Source: Pectinophora gossypiella
Lineage: Eukaryota > Arthropoda > Insecta > Lepidoptera > Gelechiidae
DNA: 64,000 nt
Direction: 5' to 3'
NCBI RefSeq assembly: GCF_024362695.1
Contig: NC_065405.1
Span: 2,364,672 to 2,428,671 of the forward strand
Shown here piece after piece: positions 30,437-40,855 of the stretch. The notes beneath the pieces were generated by a model. It saw only the letters and a program-made list of their open reading frames with translations, was not told the DNA's origin and ran no database searches. Both the position numbers and the translations under genes were made by a program. Every line of letters begins with the position of its first letter. Positions within the stretch are counted from its first letter, which is position 1.

Positions 30437-30624
30437 TTAGGCTGCGTTTCCATTGACGCGGAGCTATGCGGAGATGAGCGGAGATGTGCAGATGGACCAA
30501 TCACCGTGAGGGAAAGAGTGACAGAGCGTCTTCGTTTTTCGCTCTCTCGAACGCTGTGATTGGTCAAATCCGCACATCTCCGCTCTTCTCCGCCCATCTC
30601 CGCGTCAGTGGAAACCCGGCCTTA
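30437..30624. mobile_element. T6 Harbinger-like MITE, TTA duplication
   Basis: Element 30440-30621 (182 bp) between TTA copies at 30437-30439 and 30622-30624. TIRs about 65 bp: GGCTGCGTTTCCATTGACGC at left, mirrored by GCGTCAGTGGAAACCCGGCC. TTA with a GGC-type end suits PIF/Harbinger. GCGGAGAT words repeat within each arm. Confidence 0.8.
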
Positions 30625-30852
30625 GATTGTGGCCACATAAAACTCACACCGGGTAGCTGTAAACAACATTTTTAAAAGATTTAAATAGGTACATTTCGGT
30701 GGCCCAAAACTTCTCGAAAAGTTTTGTATTTTAAGTGCCATTATGAGGTCTCGCATCAGCTAAATATTTTGCTAGAGCCGCCACTGCGTGAGAGCGTCTA
30801 TTTTCAATTCACCTAAAATTTAATTTAGGAATAGGTACTATACGTATACTAA

Positions 30853-31064
30853 GGGAAAAGAGGCAAATATTGAGAGTTATTGAGGGCAGAAGATGCAAGA
30901 TGATTGGACACTTAATAAGACACGACGAATTTATTAAAAACATCATTGCAGGGAAGCTACAAGGAAAGAAAGGAAGGGAAAGACCAAGAAGAGCTTACAT
31001 GGAACAGATAAAAGAGAAGGCGCACTGGACCACAGAGGCCGTACACAATACAATTCATTATTAA
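30853..31064 (+). pseudogene. LINE reverse transcriptase C-terminal remnant
   Basis: MIGHLIRHDEFIKNIIAGKL then GKKGRERPRRAYMEQIKEKA, the same C-terminal domain as 2644-2817. The frame opens before 30870 (ILRVIEGRR) and ends at 31064. No polymerase core; 5'-truncated. Confidence 0.8.
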
Positions 31065-31127
31065 GTACTTAATTATCGTTTCATTATTATCTCTTGTAAG
31101 GGCGAAATTATATTCATTTTATTTTTT

Positions 31128-31180
31128 AGAGCCATATGTATATTGTGTTTGGTGAACGTAGCCTGGAAAATTTCTCATTA
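31128..31180 (+). mobile_element. T3 MITE, right arm only
   Basis: TATATTGTGTTTGGTGAACG then TAGCCTGGAAAATTTCTCAT, the 3' TIR of T3. Confidence 0.65.
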
Positions 31181-31480
31181 TATTTTTTTATTGGGTCTAA
31201 TAATATAATGTATAATTATTTTTATTAAAAAATAGATATAATTATTAATAAATCATACAAGGTACTGTTTTTGTTTAAGATCGGCGGTAAGCCTTACAGA
31301 CTTACAGTTCCTAATGATAACTAGAGTTTTTGTGAGTGTTAGTTCCACGTCGTTATAAGGTGGATGAACTTTCAAGTATCGAACCCAATTTTCTTTTGTT
31401 TTTTATTTGAAATCGGCTTTTCAAATGTTGCTTATATGGAATAAATTAGGTAATTACATATTTTATATACCTTTTAAGTT
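31181..31480. other. No recognised feature
   Basis: Very AT-rich, no ORF. Confidence 0.4.
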
Positions 31481-31481
31481 A

Positions 31482-31850
31482 ACGGTTTAATCTCCCTAGC
31501 ATTATCCCGTTTTTCACAGGGTCCGCTTCTCTAACTTGAAGATTTGACAGGTCCGGTTTTTTACAGAAGTGAATGTCTGTCTGACCTTCCGATCCGCGAA
31601 GGGAAAACCAGCCCAATACAGTTTAAATCACATACGTCTGAAAATGCATTTCTCGGAAATGTGGGTTTCCTCACGATGTTTTCCTTCACCGCTGAGCACG
31701 TGATTTATGATCCAAACATGAATTCGAAAACAAATTCGACAATCATTGGTTTAGGCCTGTGCTGGATTCGAACCTGCGACCTCAAAGTGAGAGGCAAGCG
31801 TTCTACCAACTGAGCTACCACAGCTCAGTCACAAAAAAAATACGGTTGAA
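31482..31850 (-). mobile_element. SINE-C, full length
   Basis: Element about 31491-31841. The head in reverse gives GTGGTAGCTCAGTTGGTAGA and GCAGGTTCGAATCCAGCAC, good A and B boxes. The body and CTCCCTAGCATTATCC end are complete. ACGGTTTAA (left) and ACGGTTGAA (right) are a possible 9-bp TSD. The 89-aa plus frame inside is coincidental. Confidence 0.88.
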
Positions 31851-31965
31851 TGGCGGTTTAAAATAATTTATTCAGGAGAATAAATCATAATTGATTGGTG
31901 ATAAGGATATCACCCCTATTACAGTAAAATCTGTGATAGATCTGTTCGGAGAACGGACGATAAGT

Positions 31966-32113
31966 ATACGGTCACGAGCAATTATATGTGTACACTTTGA
32001 TACCATGTCACATTAACTTTTTTGACAAATTGAACTGTAGGTCTCACTAAATGTCAAATACGTTAGTGCGACAGAGTCCTAAAGTGGGTACATTATATTG
32101 CTCATGACTGTAC
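31966..32113. mobile_element. T2 mariner-like MITE
   Basis: TACGGTCACGAGCAATTATA to TTGCTCATGACTGTA, 148 bp; nearly the same as 1741-1889. TA at each end. Confidence 0.75.
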
Positions 32114-32116
32114 ATC

Positions 32117-32408
32117 TGAGTGTCGGGGTCGAATTCCGGCTCGGACTGGAAACCACTGAATTTGACTTTGTGAGTATGAATTTATGTTTAGGTCATAGAT
32201 AATTGATATCACGTGGTTTCCAGGATTTGTGCCCGGTTAATGGAAATGGGCTCACCCCTATTACATTTTATAATGGCACCTGTATATACAGGAGTGAGCC
32301 CATTTCCATATTGGAATGGCTATGAAGTTACTGAGTATTATCATAGCTGGCGAAGGGTGGGTGGACCACACACCTTTGACTACCCCTCGGGGATACAGGC
32401 GCGTTATG
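32117..32408 (+). mobile_element. SINE-P
   Basis: GGTCGAATTCCGGCTCGGAC (B-box region), ACGTGGTTTCCAGGATTTGT, GCCCGGTTAATGGAAATGGG, AGCTGGCGAAGGGTGGGTGG, CCCCTCGGGGATACAGGCG. Longest P copy; 5' end of head not recognised. GGAAATGGGCTCA and TGAGCCCATTTCC form an inverted pair inside. Confidence 0.7.
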
Positions 32409-32460
32409 TTGTTACTCTGCTTCTAATCCTGGACGTGCTAGGACATTGACTACCTAACGA

Positions 32461-32776
32461 ACTCCGTGGTCCAGTGGTTGAGCGTTGGTTCCACGATCCG
32501 GAGGTCCTGGGTTCGATTCCCGGTGAGGACATATCACAAAAATTACTTTCTGGTCCCTAGTTTGGTTAGGATATTGCAGGCTGATCACCTGATTGTCCGA
32601 AAGTGAGATGATCCGTGCTTCGGAAGGCACGTTAAGCCGTTGGTCCCTGTTACTACATACTGATGTAAGTAAGTAGTCGTTACATGAGCCATGTCAGGGG
32701 CCTTTGGCGGCTCAATAATAACCCTGACACCAGGGTCGATGACGTTGGTACTCCACCTCACAACCCACACGATAGT
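32461..32776 (+). mobile_element. SINE-A, full length
   Basis: ACTCCGTGGTCCAGTGGTTG, GGGTTCGATTCCCGG, core and ACAACCCACACGATAG end all present. No convincing TSD; the usual A-rich end is missing. Confidence 0.9.
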
Positions 32777-33675
32777 ATTTGCAATATTTAGTATTAGCAT
32801 GAAAATACTATAAAAACTATTAGTAATTAGCCATCCGCGTTATTTACAAGTTTAAGTAAGTGTACTTATTATGATTATACCATCAGATGTAAGTATACCT
32901 ATTATTTAGAAACGTGGGTACCTATCTATGACGTCATATTATTAGGAATACGCCATACAATTTCCTCGTGCCGTTCGCAGACTAGTCTATAAACACTTCG
33001 TCTCGAAGCAATTACCGAATTCTCCTAACTGGAAAACTTTATCTTCTACATCAAACAAATCGACGCAAGCGGCGTAATTCATTTGGAAAATTCGTATTTT
33101 ACTGCAGATCTAACACAGAACAAGTACCTACTAAATAGTGACTACAACTCTATCTATGTTATTATAACCCTGTATAATAATTTTGGCCATGTTAGAGACA
33201 ACGCATAAGTACTTACCTACTACTTGCTTTCATTAGATCCCTAAGAATAAAAGCAGTAAGGATTCTTTTAAACCCAGATGTGAAATTATACCATATCTAA
33301 GTGGCCCCGGACAACCCAGATACGAGCTTATTATACGTGAGAAATTTTAAATGAAAACATTCCATATTCAAATACGAAAGAAATAGGAAGTACCTAAATA
33401 TAACATGTAGTTTAAACGGCCGTCGTGAGATCCGACGCTTCTATATTCAAATTCAAACGTAACGTCCGCGAATGGTTTGGCAAAGATGGCGACCTTCTCG
33501 AGTGGTCGTTATAAGCCCAATGCGGGGTCGATGGCCGCGCGAGCAATGCAGATGCGTTCACATGTAGCGCTACAACCTCCCACGTGAGAGCGGAGCGAGG
33601 TATGAGAGGTAGCGGGAGCGGACAGCGGATGGTCAAGGACAAGTTGATTTTTAAGAGGGGGTGGGGAGATGCGTG
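32777..33675. other. No recognised gene
   Basis: 33410-33640 is GC-rich (GGCCGTCGTGAGATCCGACG; GATGGCGACCTTCTCGAGTG) with short overlapping frames on both strands that lack any known motif. A promoter or exon cannot be excluded. Confidence 0.35.
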
Positions 33676-33892
33676 GTGTGAAATATCATCATCATCAGCC
33701 GTACGAGGCCCACTGCTGGGCATAGGCCTCCCCCAAGGATCTCCACGACGATCGACGGTCCTGCGCTGCCCGCATCCAGCGACTTCCCGCGACCTTCACC
33801 AGATCATCGGTCCACCTTGTAGCGGACCTACCCACTGAGCGTCGTCCGACACGTGGTCGCCATTTTAAAACTTTTCCGCCCGTGTGAAATAT
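33676..33892 (-). pseudogene. RTE-type LINE 3' end, 11-bp TSD
   Basis: Element 33687-33881, between perfect GTGTGAAATAT copies (33676-33686, 33882-33892). Minus strand matches the C-terminal coding part of 37715-38013 but is shorter and has an extra GAC (GATCGACGGTCC). Ends in GATGAT repeats. Confidence 0.88.
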
Positions 33893-34321
33893 ACTTCGTA
33901 GTTAGTAAGTAGTGACTGCGGCAGTCACATCTTTAGGTCAGGTAAGTTTACCCTGTCAACGGGTTAATATTAAAGTGTATAAATTCTTCAGATATTCCTT
34001 GGGCAATTAAATCTGAAAACAAGGGCAGAGTAAATCTATACTGTTGACACAAGTTTGTATCCACGATAGAGTGAGCTTCCAAACACGCAGATTTTAAAAA
34101 ACGTAGAGCAAACGCTCGAGTTAGCTATCACACAGACTTAATTGAATCAAAAGTCAATCATCTGCAAATGTATTATTAATATAAACCGATGTCGTTTGAT
34201 ACTTACAGGACAAGAATTGGATTGTTTAGGGTTTTAACTGAAAATAATAAAGTTAACGTTTTATTGCTGTTTAGATAGAATAGAATCGATATGACTAATT
34301 TCGACTGATACATCCCTATGC
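33893..34321. other. No recognised feature
   Basis: AT-rich, no ORF. Confidence 0.4.
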
Positions 34322-34400
34322 TAATGAACGTCACAACACTGGCTTACGTACTTTGACAGATTATGTGTTTCGGATCTTATTCGTACCGCGCATTAAAATG
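34322..34400 (+). repeat. U repeat
   Basis: ATGAACGTCACAACACTGGC, TTACGTACTTTGACAGAT, CGTACCGCGCATTAAAATG; copy of 29640. Confidence 0.6.
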
Positions 34401-34441
34401 TAATCACTAATTGTACTGAACTAATAGTTCTGGTTAATACT

Positions 34442-34645
34442 ACAAACTTACGTTATTAAATAACTTGTAATGTACCCTCATTGATTTAAAAGTTATGTTG
34501 CGGTTGCAGTTTCTTGTCATTTCTTCTCCTCAGCCATAACACCTTGCGAAATGACGTAAATTCAAAAATGTTACATTGACCTGCAACAAGTTTATCCATG
34601 ATAATTACATTGAATAAATGATTCTGATTTCTGATTTCATCAAAT
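34442..34645 (+). repeat. LINE 3' tail (pairs with 60585)
   Basis: ATGTACCCTCATTGATTTAA, GCAGTTTCTTGTCATTTCTT, GTTACATTGACCTGCAACAA, then GAATAAATGATTCTGATTTC with a repeated end. Same sequence lies in reverse at 60585-60775. Confidence 0.7.
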
Positions 34646-34831
34646 CAAATATACTTACTTACAAACGTTAATAAAACATTTAGCAACTGTACAAATAGGC
34701 GGCCTGACTGCAGATACATCCGCAGATAACTACATCTTTTTTAGTAGTTTATGAACAGTTACATAAAAATATTGCATATTATTGACTATATCTTAAGACA
34801 TAGACCACAGGTTTATAAGAAGTCCGCCTAC

Positions 34832-34927
34832 ACAATGAGGTCTGGAGGTAAATCCGCGGCGATGGAGAACTTTTTGTCGGCGTTGAATTGGGCGCTCGTT
34901 ACGATCTCGCCGGCGCGGCGCGGGCGC
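34832..34927 (-). other. Possible exon fragment
   Basis: Minus-strand frame LRPRRAGEIVTSAQFNADKK then FSIAADLPPDLIV and a TAG. Codon third positions are mostly G or C, unlike the surrounding DNA, and an AG sits at the upstream edge (GCGTATAG). No pyrimidine tract is evident and I do not recognise the protein. The overlapping 70-aa plus frame is probably its shadow. Confidence 0.3.
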
Positions 34928-35207
34928 AGCTATACGCTACATCACTATAAGCTAGCCTTCTAATAATGTTACATCATATAATACACATTCTAGTCCTTTT
35001 GAGATGGAAAATTCCTTTCAATATTTCTGCATTGAATGTTAAGACTTGTGTTTAGTAAGTACTGGTAAATATATCGTCATAAGTACTTTAATCCCTTTTA
35101 AGGGTTCGTGGAAAAGTACCTGCTAGTGATAATACTTTGTACTATTATCCTTTGTCTATTGTTTTCTTTGCGCGTTATGCGAATATTGTTAACGCAGGTA
35201 AACACTA

Positions 35208-35249
35208 AAGAGAAAAAGGAAAAGAAAGAAAGAAAGGAAAAAGGAAATG
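35208..35249 (+). repeat. Homopurine tract
   Basis: AAAGAGAAAAAGGAAAAGAA and further GA words, almost pyrimidine-free for about 40 bp. Confidence 0.8.
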
Positions 35250-35542
35250 ATGTAAAGGATTAAAAAGATAGTGCATAATGAAACAATACCTAGAAGTCAT
35301 AAAATGAGTTAAGTAACCTAACCCTCGCGGCCTGACAATCGCGTCGCGCTCATTGCGAATTATCGGAGGCTTTTGCCTTCCTAGTTATATCCAGGTAGAT
35401 AGCATTTGCTGCGACTATTGTTCGAAATCCTGGATATCGCGGTGCCGTTGTCGTGCAGAGCCTGCGGATCCTTTGTTCATCGTTTTGAAGCTGTCGGCTT
35501 TAAAACGTTACCTAAAACTTTATTCATTAATCGGATAACTGC

Positions 35543-35645
35543 ACGGTTTAACACTTCATACAAACAACCTCGTTTTACACAGACACCACACATTGACATT
35601 ATCGTACAGGCGGATCTGTGTGTGACGTCTGACGCCATAAGAATT
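35543..35645 (+). repeat. N repeat
   Basis: ACTTCATACAAACAACCTCG, CACATTGACATTATCGTACA, TGTGACGTCTGACGCC; nearly identical to 37520. Confidence 0.75.
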
Positions 35646-35653
35646 AAGTCTTA

Positions 35654-35723
35654 AACTGTGTTCGACAGGGGGTGAGGTAACCCTAGCCCAGACGCTGGTG
35701 GGGAGCGGAAAGTTGCCGTTCTA
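35654..35723 (+). repeat. O repeat
   Basis: GGTAACCCTAGCCCAGACGC then GTTGCCGTTCTA; second copy at 38281-38350. Confidence 0.65.
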
Positions 35724-35734
35724 TTACATGGGAC

Positions 35735-35815
35735 TGAAGCATAGCTGGCGAGGAGTGCGTGTATACATTATACACCTTTGCCTACTCCTTTGGGAATATT
35801 CGCTAACCTACTACT
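35735..35815 (+). mobile_element. SINE-P 3' end
   Basis: CATAGCTGGCGAGGAGTGCG, then CTTTGCCTACTCCTTTGGGA. Tail of SINE-P only. Confidence 0.6.
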
Positions 35816-35835
35816 AAAAAATATTTTTTAACCGT

Positions 35836-36112
35836 TCTAAATCCCGAATCCCGGTGGGGACATATCACAAAAATCACTTTGTGATCCCTAGTTTGGTTAG
35901 GACATTACATGATGATCACCTGATTGTCCGAAAGTAAGATGATCCGTGCCTCGGAAGGCACGTTAAGCCGTTGGTCTGACTTACTACTTACTGATGTAAG
36001 TATGTAGTCGTTACATGAGCCATGTCAGGAGCTTTTGGCGGCTTAATAACCCTGACACCAGGGTTGATGTGGTTGGTACTCCATCTCACAACCCACACGA
36101 TAGAAGAAGAAG
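35836..36112 (+). mobile_element. SINE-A, 5'-truncated in the B box
   Basis: Starts CGAATCCCGGTGGGGACATA and runs to CCCACACGATAGAAGAAGAA. Core reads GTGCCTCGGAAGGCACG. Confidence 0.88.
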
Positions 36113-36774
36113 ATTAATTCTAAGAAGTGCACCAAGCCTAAATCAAACATAATTACTTATGCAATCCGATTTCAGGAAGAATTCTACAAACATTGATTTT
36201 GCCTTTCATTTAAGTAGTCTGATTTCGTGTATGAATACTAACAAGTGCGCGGTTAACTGGTTTATAAGAAACACAATTTCCCTAACTTCAGAAACTTCTC
36301 AATCTTGTTAATTTCGGTCGATACCATTTCTAAGACCGCTTAACCCTTACTAAGTGTCATTAAAATGTTTAAGGATTGTGCTCAAATATTGTTGGAACAT
36401 TCCAACATTCCTTGAGTGGTCATTTCAGTACTTAGTAATACCAGCTGTTCAGGTTTTTGATGTTAAAATTAGTATTAGTATTAAAGTTAGTATTTCAATG
36501 CCGGTATGCCTTTCAACATTATAGTATTTAGTTATAGGGAAAACCCGCTATAGGCGAATGAAGTTATAACTCTCTCGTACTAGTTCTTCAGAATGGAACA
36601 ATTGTCCGATGTTGACCGCCCTGTACCATTGATTGGTAACTTTCTACATTTTCTAGGTTCGTACAATGGCGGGTGTGTCGATCGTGATCGTGACTTAGAG
36701 ACGTCGTTACACGTGACGACACTCTAGCCTCTTTTACGTGTTTATACGTCAATGGGTATTTAGCTCTTTTAGTG
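36113..36774. other. No recognised feature
   Basis: AT-rich to 36600. The 76-aa minus frame at 36588-36818 has no known motif. Confidence 0.4.
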
Positions 36775-36850
36775 GGTTTGCCTCGACCGGAGAAAAAGGG
36801 AGCTCTGAGGGCTCTCACCCGGCGCTACCCTCAACTACACCCCGGCTCGG
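36775..36850 (-). mobile_element. D-like fragment
   Basis: AAAGGGAGCTCTGAGGGCTC then TCACCCGG resembles D in reverse; flanks diverged. Confidence 0.5.
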
Positions 36851-36899
36851 ACAACCTAAATAAATAAAAATATTCTTAACGTCAACTTTCGCAAAGGAC

Positions 36900-37115
36900 G
36901 GTCATAGGATGGGTGACCACAAAAAAAAGTTTTTATCTCGAGCTCCTCCGTGCTTCGGAAGGCACGTTAAGCCGTTGGTCCCGGCTGCATTAGCACTCGT
37001 CAATAACCATCAATCCGCACTGGGCCCGCGTGGTGGTTTAAGGCCTCTCCTCCCTCCCTATCTATCCATAGGTAAGGGCTGTGCCCCAGCAGTGGGGACG
37101 TTAATGGGCTGATGA
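36900..37115 (+). mobile_element. SINE-E, fullest copy
   Basis: GGTCATAGGATGGGTGACCA, an A-run, CTCCTCCGTGCTTCGGAAGG, GGCTGCATTAGCACTCGTCA, TCCGCACTGGGCCCGCGTGG, GCCCCAGCAGTGGGGACGTT, AATGGGCTGATGAT. The 5S-like word is at 36907-36918. The 67-aa frame inside is not a gene. Confidence 0.8.
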
Positions 37116-37334
37116 TTCTTAACGTATACTACCTAACGTGTAAATGAGAGCGAGACAGTTCGCGGGCTGTCCCCCTTTCTCCTTAGCGTCCTACGGCTAT
37201 TTAAAACTAAAGTAAGACCCAGAGGGGGTGAGATCGGCACCCGATACGAAGTGGTGCGGGGCGAAGTGATGCCGTTCTGTAACTATAAGGAAAATGTCGA
37301 TGTCAAGTTGCAAACTTCGTTTTGACGAATCGGT

Positions 37335-37432
37335 AACGTGTAACTGGCGTAAGAACCCTCAGCGCTCCCCATTTGTCCGGCCAAGTAGTTAAACCCATAT
37401 GCGGCAAAACTACAATAAATCACGGAAAAAAA
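37335..37432 (+). mobile_element. D element, 3' end
   Basis: AGAACCCTCAGCGCTCCCCA, GTCCGGCCAAGTAGTTAAAC, TACAATAAATCACGG, A-run. Confidence 0.75.
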
Positions 37433-37519
37433 ACCTTGCATTTCTCGCAGGCACGCATCGTCCTTGGCGTGTTTATTAAATTCGGGAGTACGAAATGTTT
37501 GCAACTTGGTTAACCCTTG

Positions 37520-37620
37520 GCCCACCCCGGACACTTCATATAAACAACCTTGTTTTACACAGACACTACACATTGACATTATCGTACACTGTTGTATGTG
37601 ACGTCTGACACCATACGATT
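37520..37620 (+). repeat. N repeat
   Basis: ACTTCATATAAACAACCTTG, CACATTGACATTATCGTACA, TGTGACGTCTGACACC. Confidence 0.75.
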
Positions 37621-37704
37621 CAATTTTAAATTTGAAGTGTGGCGTTCTGGAACGCACGCCTTATTTTATATTTCAGTTTATAATAAATATTGTCGTTAAT
37701 TTTA

Positions 37705-38023
37705 GTTATAACGTCATCATCATCAGCCGTATGACGCCCACTGCTGGGCATAGGCCTCCCCCAAGGATCTCCACGACGATCGGTCCTGCGCTGCCCGCAT
37801 CCAGCGGCTTCCCGCGACCTTCACCAGATCGTCGGTCCACCTTGTAGCGGGCCTACCCACTGAGCGTCGTCCGACACGTGGTCGCCACTCCAGAACCTTT
37901 CCGCCCCATCGGCCATCGGTTCTCCTCGCTATGTGTCCTGCCCACTGCCACTTTAGCTTTGCAATTCTTCGAGCTATGTCGGTGACTTTAGTTCTCCTGC
38001 GGATCTCCTCAACGTTATAACGT
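37705..38023 (-). pseudogene. RTE-type LINE, 5'-truncated, 10-bp TSD
   Basis: Element 37715-38013 between perfect GTTATAACGT copies (37705-37714, 38014-38023). The minus strand is open for about 98 residues: EEIRRRTKVTDIARRIAKLK, WQWAGHIARRTDGRWGGKVL, SVGRPATRWTDDLVKVAGSR, then a stop at 37723 and GATGAT repeats. This is the C-terminal end of an RTE-clade LINE polymerase, with no frameshift, so it is young. The N-terminal residues of the longer frame lie outside the LINE. Confidence 0.92.
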
Positions 38024-38280
38024 AATGTTATATTAATTATAATGATAGTTATAATGTTTTTAATGGTTTTTGAACGAATCCTATTATTAGTGGCATGGCA
38101 ACACTGTCGGGTTCCGAATGAGACTGTCATTCGGCTCTGGACTTTTCTGTAACGAAGTTTAAATTACAGCTTTTTGTTGGACACTTACTACTGTTTTAAT
38201 TATTCTCCATCACCTTCGCCTTGGGAAGAATTGGTCGGCCACTACACTGCGATCGAACCTATTGCAGGCCCCAAAGAAGT

Positions 38281-38350
38281 ATGTTTGAGGGGATAAGGTA
38301 ACCCTAGCTCAGACGCTGGTGCCGAGAGGAGAGTTGTCGTTCTATACGTA
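38281..38350 (+). repeat. O repeat
   Basis: GGTAACCCTAGCTCAGACGC, GAGTTGTCGTTCTATACG. Confidence 0.65.
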
Positions 38351-39230
38351 GCATTATTTCTTATTCTATGCCCTTAGATATGACGTGTTTGCTGTTGCGA
38401 CACGATTGGCCGCCTCTATGGTAGGTATAATAAGTTAAAAAGTTTCGTTTTACTCATAGTATGTACCAATTTTAATACACATTAGTATAGCGGGTTATGC
38501 TTGAAACGGTAACAGACAGATCGAGTTATTTTCACATTTATTAATACTATAAATGGATAACCGATAGAATTTTAGTTCAAAGCCGGTTGTAGCACATGCT
38601 CTCGATACAAGTTCGGGGCATTGACCCATTCAAGGCTTCATATTACTTGTATGACAACAACCTTTTGTAAATCAATCAAGCTTCTCCGAGCCTCTTTTAT
38701 TTTGACCGACGATAGATTATGTGATGACAAAAAATGTAGAAAGGATATTAGCGGGATTGGAGATGGCGTGCCGTTTTGTCTAGCTGTAATGCCATTTTTT
38801 AATAACCATACATAAATTATTTACTTTTTTGGTAAATTTTATGAGAATTCAACATATTATGCGAGTCTGACAGACGTATTGACTTATTCTGCAGCATCTT
38901 TGACCATACTAAAAAAAGCTCATAAGTAGTTTCCTTAACAGTATGACATTTACTTTATTGTTAAGTATTTATTTATTTGCTTATTTCTTATTTATATTAA
39001 GACTCTGTTCGATCTTTTACCCACTTAAATGTTTAATGCAACATTTTGTTTACCTATGGTTTGTGTAAAGTTTAAGACGTAAGAACTTTAATTGTTATGT
39101 ATAACAGAACAGATATTGTCGATTTTTGATGACGTCATCAGGAGTAGGCGCGTAATGATAGGATATGTGTTTTCAGTGTTAGAAGCATTACAGTTGATGA
39201 AAATAGAGGATCAAACTTAGAAGAACATTA
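38351..39230. other. No recognised feature
   Basis: AT-rich; the short plus frame at 38621-38815 has no known motif. Confidence 0.4.
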
Positions 39231-39453
39231 CATAGGGTGTTAGTGACATCGTAACGAAAACTTTGATGGGTGATTCGGACCATGATTCTGTGTTGATATC
39301 AATTGGAATTTTCCGTCGCAAAAGTATAGAATTGAAAAAAAATTGAAATAAAACCATGAATTTCGCAACGGAAAATTCCACGTGATATAAACTCAGAATC
39401 ATGGTCTGAATCATCCTTCACAGTATTCGTTACGATGTCACTAACACCCTGTA
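39231..39453. mobile_element. T1 hAT-like MITE, both arms
   Basis: Left arm from GGGTGTTAGTGACATCGTAA; the right arm is its mirror to GATGTCACTAACACCCTGTA. Arms about 88 bp, roughly 85 per cent alike, with a loop of about 40 bp. No clear TSD. Confidence 0.8.
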
Positions 39454-40195
39454 TATATATTTTTTTTACAAAATATTATATTACTGTCTTTGAAAAGCCC
39501 CACAATGAAAAGTAACAAACAATAGAAAAAGTTTATGGGCACAATTGCTATTGTAATAAAAAATAACAACATGCCATGTACTCTATTCATTTTTATTTTG
39601 TGTTATCAACCGTTATCATTGTTTAATATATTAATAATGGCTTCAGCCGTACCGACATTTTTGTTTCCGAACAATTAAAACCTAAGACTCTTCAAAGTTG
39701 AAGGTAAATTTCTAAGAAAAAAAAAAACTTTACATCCAGTGATGTTTTCTTTGTAACTATTTAATAGTAAGAACACTGGCTGATTTTATTTTTCAAACTG
39801 TTCTTTCTTGTACTCAGGTGTTATCTGCCTAAAAATTAGGTAATAAAGTTCTCTTTACATAAGTTTAGTGCCTTTTTAGTGCCGGGAACATTCACACTTT
39901 GGGAACGGTGATACCTTCCTTTTCGTCGCATGGTAATTTTCTATTAATGTGGATATCCACATATAAATATATGTAGGATATGTATTACAGGTATCAGGCA
40001 ACCGCGAATATATTTAAAAAAAATAATAACACGCTTATATTTATGCGTTGTTATACTTGTGGAATATCTATGTATTCGGTACCTACCTATATCATACTTA
40101 TAATGAATCATAATTGTTGTCACTTTATTTACATAAATACTACCTATTTCCCACTGAGGTAATATATTAGATTTTTTGTACATTTCATTTATTTT
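39454..40195. other. No recognised feature
   Basis: Very AT-rich, short frames only. Confidence 0.4.
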
Positions 40196-40260
40196 GTTTT
40201 TTTTCGACGTGATTTACTTATTGAAATTTGCCGCGTTATGGCTTTCACTATGGCTGACAT
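40196..40260 (-). mobile_element. Degenerate D 3' end
   Basis: TTTTTTCGACGTGATTTACT, AAATTTGCCGCGTTATGGCT resembles the D 3' end in reverse. Confidence 0.45.
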
Positions 40261-40675
40261 ATTTTACTTAGTCACAGTATATTTCGTCGCATTTTTTTGT
40301 AAAATTACATTCTGACGTGAACTTCGATTTCTTTGAATTAATTGAAATTAATCCGGGTACAAAAATTGAGTCTTCAATTTTTTACTTGGATTTAAAAGTA
40401 GCGTGTCTATTGCGAGAATTTAATTATAAACAAAATACATCCGAATCTGATTTATTAAAAGAATATATCCGTTTGTCCCACTTTTTATTTTTTTTAGAAG
40501 TATATGTGTAACTAAAGCCACATACGCTTTAGTTATACAAACTTACATACAGACAAAAAAAAATCGTGTTGATGGGATACTCTTAAAAACATATTTTTGG
40601 AATATTATGTAAGTATGTATATAAAACGGTTCGATATTTAATTTTGTGCCAAACGGCCACTGTGACGTGCCTAGG
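40261..40675. other. No recognised feature
   Basis: The 64-aa frame 40317-40511 (MNFDFFELIEINPGTK...) starts at a D-like junction and has no known homology. Confidence 0.35.
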
Positions 40676-40855
40676 TTCAAGATAAATTATGAACTTCTGA
40701 TTACTAAATAAAGACATCTAAAATTAACGAAAAACGTAAAAATAAGTCCGATATTTGATCACGTTTTTCTATGACGTCACAGTGTGCTTTTTCATTCGTG
40801 TTTTGACGTTTAGCAAAAAGTAACAGATTTGACTGGTTGGAAATTAGCCTATTCG
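40676..40855 (+). repeat. H repeat, internally deleted
   Basis: TTCAAGATAAATTATGAACT, AACGAAAAACGTAAAAATAA (about 60 bp missing), CTATGACGTCACAGTGTGCT, GACTGGTTGGAAATTAGCCT. Confidence 0.75.

Larger units (their letters stand above)
30339..30794. mobile_element. hAT-type non-autonomous element
   Basis: Ends CAGAGGCGGCCCTAG (from 30347) and CTAGAGCCGCCACTG (to 30786) are inverted, with CAG termini. CCGTGAGG at left and CGTGAGAG at right look like a decayed 8-bp TSD. It carries T6 and a poly-G run. No transposase. Confidence 0.75.

Noticed and set aside
30294..30675. ORFs across the poly-G run
   Set aside because: They span a hAT terminal region, the G19 run and T6; no conserved domain, and frames depend on the exact G count.
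31544..31813. 89-aa plus-strand ORF
   Set aside because: Lies entirely inside a SINE-C copy on the opposite strand.
38012..38130. N-terminal extension of the 135-aa RTE frame
   Set aside because: The TSD at 38014-38023 places the element boundary inside the frame; residues before it come from flanking DNA.
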